DNA of 64,000 nucleotides, taken from positions 13,198,218 through 13,262,217 of the forward strand of contig CM046327.1 of NCBI GenBank assembly GCA_025403435.1, given 5' to 3'. Source of the DNA: Artocarpus heterophyllus. Its lineage: Eukaryota > Streptophyta > Magnoliopsida > Rosales > Moraceae. The first letter of the stretch is position 1; every line of letters begins with the position of its first letter. The notes under the pieces are model-generated. The model was not told the origin of the DNA and made no database searches. It saw only the letters and a list, made by a program, of their open reading frames with translations. The position numbers and the translations under genes are program-made. This document shows positions 37,951-48,093 of this stretch, one piece after another.

Positions 37951-38593
37951 ATTTGGTTTATAGAAGTGGTTGCTTAATGTCTGCTCCACTTAGACTTCGG
38001 GTTCTACATGAGATTTTAAAGATGAGAAATATACAAAAAGGGCTAAAGAGATAGACGAGTAGGTAATGAAAAGGTAATCCAAAGATTTAAACAAAATCTT
38101 GTGCGGATAAGAAAGTAAGATAAGGTGATTGATAGTTTACAGAAAATCTGATTCACTTTTTGAAAAAGATTAGACTCTAATTGTATAACTTTTGACAATT
38201 GAGAACAATTCGACAAAAGACCCTCATGACACAACTGTAGACTTTTTGACAAATATACACCAAGTCTAGAAATTTAATATAAACGACAAATACTGTAGAA
38301 CTTTTGAAATTTGAGACACAATTCTTGAAATATCTGGATAAGCTTTTCAAAATTCAAACATATTACTGTACCGTATGTAACGTGTCTGATAAGATAATAT
38401 ATTTTATTATATATATATTTAAGAAAATCATAAATTAAATAAGATATTAACACTTACTGTATCAATCTAATAATCACAATTATTTCAAACACAAAAGCAA
38501 ATATTCTGAGTAAAAGAAAAACACAAACTGTTGAACATCAGCTAAAACTGCTTCAAATAAGTAAAGACTAAATAACCTTTATAGAGTGATGAC
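37951..38593 (-). other. Inter-ORF spacer of the retrotransposon
   Basis: 643 bp between the stop of the Cys-rich ORF and the LOG ATG. No domain seen. How the second ORF is translated (separate or spliced transcript, re-initiation) is not apparent from the sequence. Confidence 0.45.
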
Positions 38594-39115
38594 TTATTCC
38601 CCATCCAGTTTTCTTATGGCTTGGCAAACAGGATCTAGAAATACCATATTCCTGAGGCGTTGTCTTTCTGTATAAAATTTAGGCCAGAGTTTAAAAATAG
38701 CTCCTTGAACATATCCACTAGGGTGACCGTGGAGAGGAGGATGGATGCTATCCAAGTTCTCCTTTGAAAGTCCATCCCTACAAAACCTTATTTTATCCTC
38801 TCTATTCGTAGACATATAACCAGGTGAAGTACATTTACCGTTACAATTTTGTCTTCCACATTTGTTACAAGTGACCACGATGGCACGAGCTCTTCTTTTC
38901 ATTGCACTACGACTGGTACCTGTTCCTGGTAAACCGACATCTTGACTAAAGTCACTCGGACGGATTTTCCCCTCTATTAACATTCTCACATCACAAGGGA
39001 TGCCAAAATGCATAAGAATCCACAACCGAGTAATTCTAGCCTTGTATTTCTTTCTGAGAATCTTTTGGGAGAGTGATGGGAAATACTTTCTCAGGTGTTG
39101 GTACTTTGGGTCCAT
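38594..39115 (-). CDS. Basic Cys-rich zinc-finger protein, plant-virus nucleic-acid-binding-protein-like (173 aa)
   Basis: First ORF of the element, 1.47 kb downstream of the primer site. The ATG at 39115 has a favourable context (A at -3, G at +4). The N-terminal 60 residues are Lys/Arg-rich. A basic cluster MKRRARA at 72-78 directly precedes a C-x2-C-x4-C-x3-C finger (Cys83, 86, 91, 95), followed by an 'EDKIRFCRDG' segment at 106-115. This order (basic run, finger, then an IRF-x2-G segment) is what I associate with the small nucleic-acid-binding/Cys-rich proteins of Betaflexiviridae, some of which act as RNA-silencing suppressors or enter the nucleus. The similarity is by pattern, not alignment. 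The finger is not the retroviral gag knuckle (C-x2-C-x4-H-x4-C). It could instead be a plant zinc-finger fragment. The frame is intact. Confidence 0.6.
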   Translation of the reverse strand: MDPKYQHLRKYFPSLSQKILRKKYKARITRLWILMHFGIPCDVRMLIEGKIRPSDFSQDVGLPGTGTSRSAMKRRARAIVVTCNKCGRQNCNGKCTSPGYMSTNREDKIRFCRDGLSKENLDSIHPPLHGHPSGYVQGAIFKLWPKFYTERQRLRNMVFLDPVCQAIRKLDGE

Positions 39116-40583
39116 GATGAGATGAAAGAAGAGTAAATAGAAAGGAAAAATTAAGATAGTAAATTGCAGAATCCTAGAATTTCTTCTTTTTTTTGAGGAA
39201 AAGAAGAATTTTTAATGAAAAAGAAGAGGATTTGCGATTTAGAGAGAAAATAACAAATTAAGAGAGGAAAAAGTGAACTCGGAGAAATAAGCTCCTATGC
39301 ACAGTAAACGTATATGTAAACAATGATTAAACCACTGTATATGACACGTATAGAAACCACGTGGGAGAGACAGTGTGAATCAAACTAATTTAAGATTTGA
39401 ACTAGGCCCAAATGTTCTTAGTTGAAAATGGTCAGGTTGTTTCGGGCCTTAACACATTTAGAACGAGTTAAATAACAAACATAAAATTGAAAACCAATTT
39501 GTATAAATCTTAAGCCCAATTCAAAGCCACTATAGATAAGTTAACTATAAACAACAAATCTAATTTAACGACAACAAGGATCTTCCTGAATGATATTTAA
39601 AATCATTTCATAACAACATAATCTTCCAGCAACTTAAATAATTTTGTTTTAATCAAAACCTTATTGAACAATACATACACCCATATGTTATTCATAATAC
39701 TTAACATCTATCAATGGATTCATCATCATTACTACCAAGGGTTTAGAATGTGACTAACCTTGAAATCAATACGATTTACGTCTTCCAACATAGACCATAT
39801 CAACGAACAAAGACACTTGATGTTACTACTTAAGAACATCTACAATCCCCACAATTCTACTTATACAATATATAATTTCCTCATATAACAAAACCTTAGG
39901 TAACCAAAAGATTCACTGATACACTTAAATACAATGTACGTAACGAAATATTCCAATTTTGAGATTCATGCATTCTAGACTTTACACAGTCTCAATAGAC
40001 CAAAAGTCTAACATTTATCTCTCTCAAGATTCAATACCATGATTCCCAACTTATATCATATTCCTCAAATATATAGAACTTTTAAGAAAAGACATTGACA
40101 CTTATGTGTTCCATCGAATCCACACATAATCATTACTTAGGTTTGAATCAATTACGAAAAATTTGGCATATCTATGTCAAACTTTAAAATCAATAAATCA
40201 AGCCTTATATTTCTTATTGTTTTTCACGAGACAAAAGGCTATTAAATCCTCATATCTATACGAATTTCTCATCGTTTATACGAATTAGATATGCTTATAG
40301 ATCCTAATATTATACGAATCTCTCATAAGCATTCTACTTATAAACTCATTCCATATAATTATCATTCCCTCATAACTATTAATACTTTCCTTCTATATAA
40401 TTATTGTACTCATATAACCATAAGTATTTTCATTCTATGGCCTTTCCATGTTACATCCTTCTAGACTGTATAAATCAATGTGAAGGTTCATTTTGATGAT
40501 GACACTGAAAATTCAGCTTCAAAACCATCTCAAAAATATATTTTTTTAAAGTGGTGCTACACTCCCTAGGTTAACCGAACCTA
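39116..40583 (-). other. Leader between primer-binding site and first ORF
   Basis: About 1.47 kb of AT-rich sequence in the place where gag would normally begin. No gag-like reading frame was found. Confidence 0.5.
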
Positions 40584-40596
40584 GGCTCTGATACCA
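40584..40596 (-). other. Primer-binding site (initiator tRNA-Met)
   Basis: The minus strand reads TGGTATCAGAGCC, the complement of the 3' end of plant initiator tRNA-Met. It begins 8 bases inside the 5' LTR boundary at 40604. This fixes the element's orientation. Confidence 0.92.
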
Positions 40597-42045
40597 AAAA
40601 TTCTGTAACGCCCCTATATGGGGGTTAACAGTTTTTAATGAGATAAAATAAAAATAAATAATAAAAGTAAAACCTTAAAAATAAAATTTGCCCGGGACTT
40701 AAATGAAAACTCTCAACTCAAAAATAAAAATATAAACTATAAATAAACCACAGTTTTAATGTAGCACCTTAAATTTAATAATATAAACTGTTGTCATCAT
40801 CATTTTAACCCTCAACACATTATAATACAGTCACAGAAAGTAACAATTGATGCTTACATTATCATGAAGAACATTCTCAACGATTGAAGCAGTCCCAATG
40901 TAATATAGTTACATCACTTCCTCAACTATATTTCTCGTAGCCACCTCACACTTAGTGAGTCCTGAAAAGATATAAACATAAGGGAATGAGCAACACTATG
41001 CTCAGTAGAGAAAGCCATTACTCACCTCTATCATTACCACATTAAAACCTGCATGGTTAGTAGGTTACATCATATTCCAGATTATGAGGTTTATTATGAT
41101 CACATCTTATGGATACCGTAGTTAATCATTACCAAGTGTCATAATTACACAATTATACAAATATTACCAATCATCATTGTTCCTAGGTATCCATGTTAAA
41201 TTGAGTATCACTCAACTCATCGAAACCCAAATGGGCGCACTTGATCACCCTATAAACATTCCAAGGGTGTTCCGATGAGGGGACATCAAGCCCCGAGTCC
41301 TCACCAAGTCGATTCCTGTACAGTGTGTTCTGGGACTTTCAACCCAAGGAAGCGTCATCGCCTTCCCCCTATTTTACCTTTTAGGGTATTCATGCCCAAG
41401 GACGTAACCGTCGCCCTCTTCATGTCTCACAATTTCTCTATATTGAATCATTATCAATAGAGTTAGTTTTCCTAACCATGCTTCTCAATTTATAACATGT
41501 GTCAATTCATTATGTTCCTCGCCGTACAATACAAGACGAGTCCATGTCATAGTTTCATATGTGATAATCATATAATATCAGTTCAACATAGATATATATA
41601 TTGCGGCAAAACAATCAATTTTAATTCTATAAAAACCTTACAAAAGATGAGTAATAGAATCCCTACCTTTCAAGCTTATCAACAGTCTCTTAATCCTGGA
41701 ATCAATTAACGTTAGCTCCATACTCCCTTGATCCTGAACTCCAAGCAAAACAGATCCAGTTGTATCTCGCTGTATCTACGAAGCATCCTCTGTAGTGCTC
41801 CTCGAGCGACTATGAATGGCTAGGAATGCTTCCTGGAGATCATACATTCTTGAAAACGTCATTCTGGACTCCGATACTGCTGTTTGAATCGCCTCGATTC
41901 GCGTGCAGTCGGTACCGGATGATTTTCATCGGAGTGGAATTTGCTCAAACGGAGGTCACCATTGCATCCAGAGCATCGAAACGAGTCAGGAGGCGGTCTC
42001 GGATCTTCGATCGGAGGTCCGGATCACAAAATCCCATTTTGGCCT

Positions 42046-42112
42046 TTGACCGGCCGTTGACCGGCGTTGACCACCGTTGACCGGCGTTGACCGACTTTGA
42101 CCGTCGTTGACC
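42046..42112. promoter_or_regulatory. Array of seven W-box cores (5' LTR copy)
   Basis: The same array shifted by 6,648 bp, beginning with the TTGACC at 42046. This is the copy upstream of the two cargo ORFs in element orientation. Confidence 0.6.
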
Positions 42113-42929
42113 GGCGTCAATCGGGGTCCGTTGGCAGCTGGGCTCGGGCCTACCCCCCCTAAATCGACCCTTCTGAGTCCAATGGCGGGGTCAATTTCAC
42201 CCAATTCTGCCTCTAACATAGCGGGTCGTGAAGTACAACGTCGGTAGAAATGGATGAGCTCCGATCTTGATTCTCCGACGATGGAAACCTGAAATTGGCT
42301 GAGGGCTTTTGCTACCCATCCTCCTATGAGCATTTCCCCTCATCCAATTTGAAGAAACGTGGCTGGGAAGAGCCAAAACGGAGACTCCCGCGGCGGTTGA
42401 CGGCGGCGTTGGCCGTTCTCCGGCGAAACCGGCTCCTTCCGTGCAATTGATCGAGGGGTTTTACTCCCCTTGATCCTCTGAACTCATTGGGAGGGGTGGT
42501 GTCAGTCACCTCCTCCGGCAAGGCGGAGTTCCACCATGGGGGCGGCGGTGCACGGCGGCAATAGACGGGCGGAGCAATCCGGCGGTTGTTGAGCTTCCAC
42601 CAAGGGTGGGTTTTGTTCCTCTCATCACGGTGGTCGTGTAGGAACAAGAATCACGTCGATCGGACGTCGGACGACGAAGATATCTCGTCGGAAAGAAATG
42701 GGTTTTGCCGCCACTTTGGGCGGCGCGTGTGGTCTCCTCCGGCGGCGTTTTGGGCGGCGCGGCACCTCGTTGGACTCAGCTCGTCGAGAGCTTTCCATTG
42801 GTGCGGGAGGTGTCGAAAACGGATGCCGAAATCTCAGACGATCTTTGAGGAGAGAGAGAGAGAATTTTTTAGAGAGAGAAAGTAGAGAGAGAGAGAGTTT
42901 CGAATTATGAGAGATTTTCTGATTTTTTT

Positions 42930-42940
42930 TATATATATAC
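42930..42940 (-). promoter_or_regulatory. TATA-like box of the 5' LTR promoter
   Basis: The reverse strand reads GTATATATATA followed by an A run, upstream of a CT-rich leader. Position close to the LTR start suggests a short U3. An identical copy occurs at about 36282-36292. Confidence 0.55.
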
Positions 42941-42998
42941 TAGGTAATTAATCTAATTACCTTAATACCCTTAGGAGAATAACGGGTGTCACAATCAC

Positions 42999-43953
42999 GC
43001 TTGTCCTGTTAGTTAAAAGTGTGTTTGACAACACAATTAGAATTAAAAGATAAAAAAAAAATTTATTAAAATATGTGAATATTTTATATTATAGTATATT
43101 TTGTTTTATATTGTAACGTGTGAAAAATTTATACTATAATAATTAGAACCATATTTTTTAAATACTGTTGCTAAAGGCTCTCTAAGAAATTTGCAAAAGT
43201 CAAATAAAGAAAAAGAGGAAATTGTCAATGGTTATGCACATATATCGTTAGCTCAATCTCCATTTTTCCAATTCTGCTTAGCTAAAAGATCAAGAAGATA
43301 CCCCCCCGAAAAAAAAAAAACGAAGTGGGGTATGCTTTAATATTAATGCCACATACTATAGAAAAAAAAACAATAATTATAAAAAAGAACAACAATAAAT
43401 TCCCTTAGAAAAAAACAACAATAAATAAATAAACAGAAAGATCTAGAGGGGCATGTTTTATTCATTGTGAACGTTACGTTAAATGGCCCAGACATAAAGG
43501 CAATTGTTATCTATCCAAGCATCCATTTCTTTTCCCCTCGGGAGATGATTGTATTATAAAAAAAAAGGTGTATTTTTTTTTTATTATATGTGTAAGATAT
43601 GCTATTCTAACATGTGCACCACCCATAAAGTTCCAAATTCATAATAACAGTCAAACAATACATCCTCTTATTTAATGATATGATAATATTATTTTTCATA
43701 AATTATTTTAAATTTGAAAATATGACTAAATTAAGGCTTCGTTTGTTTTTGTTCTCAAAATTTTTGAAAATATTTTCGCACGTTTTATGAGGTAAAAATT
43801 TTAAAAACACTCTCAGCACAATTCTAAAAAAATTCTCATTTTTCAAAACAAAAACATATTTATTTATTTTAAAAACAATACCAAACGACTCCTAAGTGAT
43901 CCCATCACACATAAGTTTCTTTCCTTAAATTTCTTGCTTACACAATTGGTTCT
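42999..43953. other. Spacer with a degraded MITE-family copy
   Basis: About 43018-43190 shows the family's 'gtgtttgacaacacaattagaa' start and 'attgtaacgtgtgaaaaatttatactata' type module, strongly diverged. The rest is AT-rich without a gene. Confidence 0.4.
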
Positions 43954-44563
43954 ACGGCTGGCAATTCGTGTTCGAGCCAGCATGATTATAACACAACACA
44001 ATTAGCATGAATACAAATATGACACTATTAATAAACGTGCTAGAAACTCAAACATGAACACGAATAGCATGTAGCACGCTTAACACGACACGACATGATA
44101 CAATTAACACGATTATTAAATCAGTCGTAACAGGCTGACGTGATAAAGATATGTATATGACACGTTTATAACCCAGTTAACTGGAATTTTTTTTTAAAAA
44201 AAAAAAGCAAGAAAAAAATTAACAAATACCCAAAATATCTAAACTCAAATGATTGGCCCCAGGGTTAATGGTAGGATTAGGTGTTATATATTTTCATACT
44301 TAAAAAATTAAATTTTTTTATTTTTTGGTTTATATGTGTCATAAATGGATGGGTTCGTGTCGTGTCGTGTCAACATGTTTCGGCCTGTTTAACTAAACGT
44401 GTTACAGAGTGTCAAATGTATTGACAGGAATCCAGTCCGTTTATTTTTGTGTTATTCGTGTCAACCAATTTACAGCTCTATTAATAAACGTGCGGTCCAA
44501 ACTTGTTTATCTCCCTGTTGTTTTTGTATCGTGTTATCGCATTGTGTCTAAATTTATCGGCCC
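43954..44563. mobile_element. TIR element rich in 'cgtgt' words, copy 2 (inverted relative to copy 1)
   Basis: Starts ggctggcaattcgtgttcg. Its right portion, read in reverse, matches the start of the 24.86-kb element (gccgataaatttagacaca versus gccggcaatttcagacaca; cgaataacacaaaaataaac in both). Contains runs such as tcgtgtcgtgtcgtgtcaac. Non-coding. Confidence 0.5.
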
Positions 44564-47500
44564 TAATTGGTTCTCCCCTTTCATGATGTCAAAGATATCT
44601 ACCACTTAATTGCTTATGATAAATTGGGCACCCTTTATGAAATTAATTTTTTTGGCAGGTAGACATCAATGGGATTAGATAAGTCATGCCCATAAAATTC
44701 AAATTAGGATATCAGTTCCAATTATGTTCTTAAAAAAAAAATCCCTAACGGTTCCAATTAGGCTTATTTACTAGTGGAATTAGGTAAATATTTATCAATG
44801 ACGCCACGGTAGCATCTTAGAATAGAACTTTGAGGTCAGATTAGTATATAGACTCTTTTTTGTGGTCATTTTTATATTTTTTTGTTGTCGAAAATCTACA
44901 CAAATCAATTTTGAATCATAGCCACATGTAATACGGTCGCATTCTGTATGGGACTTTCTTACCCAAAAAAAAAAAAAAAAAACACTACATTAAAATTCTA
45001 AGGTGTTCCAATAAAATTAGTTTTAACTAAAATTTTTTATTACTAGTTATAATATAAAATTTTCACATACCGCAGTTTTAAATTCAAAAGTTTAATGCTA
45101 GCTATACATCTCAAACACTCTATTTGTTTAGTCGAGATCCTCAGAGCCCATAAATCAAATCAATACCTACGAACAAAAGAAAAAGCACAAATTCATAACC
45201 GAGGACAGGTAATTTTATGAGAACTCAATTAAACATATTCACCATTTCAAAAAAAAAAAAAAAAAAGATCACATGTTTAAAAAAAAAATAAGCACTTTCC
45301 AAAAGAAAAAAAGAAAGGTGATAAGGGTCTCACCCACCAACTATAGTTGAGTAAGATAGAAAAAGCAACTCACTATATCTTCAAGCCTATCCTACCTTTG
45401 GTGCCTTATACATGGAAGTACACATGCCATAACAAAATTTTCTCTATATGCAAGGCTAACAAAAATCACCATCTTTCATCTATGAGTTGAATGCAAAAAA
45501 AAAAAAAAAAATGTAACTTTTTTAGATTTATTACGGTATTAAAAGAATTAAAAACTGATTACTATCAATTTTTTAGGTTACAAGGAGTTCAAGATTACAG
45601 CCACCTTAGGATGTTTTGGGAGAGTATTTAAAACTGTACAGTTGAGACCGTGCATTGTAATATATAAAAACTTTACATTGTAATAAATTTTTGTATTATA
45701 TTACAACATACGAGAGTTTTATATTATTTATGACTGGATCAGCATGGTTGAAACTACACTCTAATACCAGATAAACGTGGACCACAATAATTATATAGAA
45801 TCGTTGGAAACGTTGTAGGAAGTCTAACATCAAAAACTTTTGTACTAAAAAAAAAAGAAGAAGAACATATTCACATATTCGTTTGATGAATCCTACCAAC
45901 TCAGGTGTTAAAAGTCAGTTTGGTTTGACCAATTGAAATCCATATTTTTGTTTTTCTCATTTAAAACTTTTTTTTTCTGAAGATATTTATATTGGAAATA
46001 TGGTATGAAAGACTTGTGAATTTGATATGAAACCTAAAACACGTAATAAAATATACTTTTTTTAAAGCGTTATTTACCCCTCTCGATTGAAATTGTTTAC
46101 AGAACTTATTCTGCAAATCACTTTCAGGATATGACAAGCTTAGTAATGTGTTTCTGCACTAAGTAATGACTAAAAAACACTAAAAAATTAAACATAGTTT
46201 TTTAGAGAGACAAATAATGGTAAAAACAGAGTAAATTCTCTCTGATCATGCTTTAAATTTATAATTAAAAGGCAACAGTTGATTACATCATTTGAGAGTA
46301 ACTGCCACAAAAAGATTGTAACCTATTTGATCAGCTAAATTTGAATTTTAGATTGTTTCTAAAAGGTCACTTTCTAGAATGAATTTAAATTATTTTAAAT
46401 TAATTAATTAAATCTAAAAATTATATTTGTATTATTTTTTACAAGCGCCATGTGTCACGCATTCACACACCCACACTTACGTGCCAAGTGCATCTTTACG
46501 CCCTCACTGCTCACACGACACCCATACGTACGTACAAATCATCAAATACTTCAAAAAGGTAAATTTTATAAAGCCCTACAAATCTTTATAAATATTCTAT
46601 ATAAGACAATAGATTACCACAATATTTTACATTTTAACTTTAAGAATTCCAACAATTTAAAACTATTCTTACTTTGCAAGTCTAAAGATGTCATTGCCAT
46701 TGTTATTGTCGTTTTTTTTTTTTTGTTTTTTGGAAGAAGTAATTTGTAAAATAACAAGTCATAAAAATTGGAAGTGCGAAAGAGCTAAAACCCTGTTACC
46801 GAACACCTATCTACTGATACTCGATTGTTGGTTAGCTGTTTGCTGGTGCTTCTCCTGTTTTGGACACGGATTTCTGGATTTTCTTGGGATCGATGTATCA
46901 AAAAATGACTGTTATTACACGTAATAAATGAATACCAATAATAAAAGGCATAATTAGAAAGCTTAATAAAGAATCGCCATAAGTTCAAACCAAAAAGAAT
47001 CGCCATAAGTGCTTAAACAGGCAAAATATAGCAATGGGCCATTAACGAGCCATTATCCCCCTAAAAGTTTCCCAAAACCCATTAAAATTCACTTTTTTCA
47101 ACAACGAAATGGACCCCACCATGAACGGACAGGATCATAAGGCTCAATCACAGTTCTGGGTCAGATTAGAACCCTGCACCACAGGCATTGAAACCACCAC
47201 TCTGTCTGTAGCAATTCATGCATGCAAGTCCAAAGATTAAAAATAAAATAAATAAAGAAATGGAGACATTAATTGCAATGCCAATCTGTTTTGTGAGGAA
47301 AAGGTAAGTTTTGGGATGAGTCTGGTCAAAGGGTAAATCAAATTTGGCCGGCCAGCAGATAAGGGCAAGTTTGAGAGAGAGGATTTGAGATCTCTATGCA
47401 GCGAGATGGGGGGTCGTCGGTGACCATAACGTGGGAATGGGACAGTGATACCGCGTTGACTACTTACAGTAGGTGACAACCTCCACCTGCCAGTCACACC

Positions 47501-47599
47501 CCAAAATGTTAATCCAATACCCCACTTTTACAGCATCATTGTACAAAAAAAACAACTTTTGTTTTCATTTTTTTAATTATTGTTATTTTTTAATTACGA
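44564..47599. other. Intergenic and promoter-distal sequence, no gene seen
   Basis: About 45605-45740 is a diverged MITE-family copy. Sequence becomes less AT-rich from about 47.1 kb toward the E3 ligase gene. Open frames there lack domain features and probably lie in its upstream region. Confidence 0.4.
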
Positions 47600-48093
47600 A
47601 AGAGAGTTTCTCACTTTCTCTAATCTATATTTCTGCATTTGCATAGCTCGTATCCCACAAACATAGCCAACCTAGGGAAGGAAAGGGATGGAGTAAGAGA
47701 GAGATAGAGAGAGAGAAGGAGAGAGAAAGAAGTAAGGGTATTGAGTTTTGGCAGCAACCAGTAGTGGCTTTTCATTTGCAGTGAATCCTTTTGCGGAAGG
47801 TGGACCTTTTCAAATAGAAAAAACAAAGGAAGGAAACGACAGAGGAAACAAACAGAAGAAAAATAGAAGCATGGGAAATAACACGATGCGACGATCAAAG
47901 AGCCTCTTCTGGTCTCTCTTAATACAATAATCCAATCCACATCCTTTTACCCCCCAATTTTCCCATTTTCCATGTTCTTCTTCTCTTTTCCCCCTTCCTC
48001 TACTACCACCAGCTAGAGTTCTTCAGCAAATCTAAATATTCCAACAACAAGACGAAAGAAAACAAAACACCATCTTCAAGATTTTGAGAGAAA
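47600..48093 (+). promoter_or_regulatory. Probable promoter and 5'-UTR of the WAV3/EDA40-like gene
   Basis: Contains a GA-rich stretch (about 47690-47735), then pyrimidine-rich leader sequence (about 47940-48010) running into 'gagagaaaATGGTG', a good initiation context at 48094. The exact transcription start is not evident. Confidence 0.4.

Larger units (their letters stand above)
33956..42993 (-). mobile_element. Complete non-autonomous LTR retrotransposon carrying LOG-like and Cys-rich ORFs
   Basis: A 9,038-bp element read on the minus strand: 5' LTR (42993-40604), primer-binding site, two ORFs, polypurine tract, 3' LTR (36345-33956). A perfect 5-bp target duplication ATCAC lies at 33951-33955 and 42994-42998. 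LTRs begin TGTGACACCC and end GCGTTACA in element orientation. The internal region is only 4.26 kb. No gag zinc knuckle, protease, RT, RNase H or integrase motif was found in it, so mobility must depend on enzymes from another element. The LTR ends and tRNA-Met primer site resemble the Ty3/gypsy element at 59-64 kb, so a Ty3/gypsy helper is the likely source. The equal-length, apparently identical LTRs imply a very recent insertion. Confidence 0.92.
40604..42993 (-). repeat. 5' LTR (2,390 bp) of the LOG-carrying element
   Basis: Upstream LTR in element orientation. A TATA-like run (complement of about 42930-42940) lies roughly 55-65 bp inside the LTR and is followed by CT-rich leader sequence (complement of about 42844-42900), a typical plant core-promoter plus leader arrangement. 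Transcription would start near 42900 and run leftward, making most of the LTR R/U5 or leader. Confidence 0.93.

Noticed and set aside
37300..37989. LOG-like ORF as an ordinary host gene
   Set aside because: It lies between the primer site and polypurine tract of a complete retrotransposon, in element orientation and without introns.
38594..39115. Cys-rich ORF as the retrotransposon's own gag
   Set aside because: The finger spacing C-x2-C-x4-C-x3-C lacks the His of the CCHC knuckle, and no capsid-type sequence is present. A remote gag origin cannot be fully excluded.
33956..42993. 6.6-kb spaced direct repeat taken as a segmental duplication
   Set aside because: The repeated units have TG...CA ends, a primer site and polypurine tract between them, and a 5-bp flank duplication. 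They are LTRs.
47237..47497. 86-codon minus-strand frame upstream of the E3 ligase gene
   Set aside because: No domain, no splice or promoter context, and probably chance in the less AT-rich promoter region.
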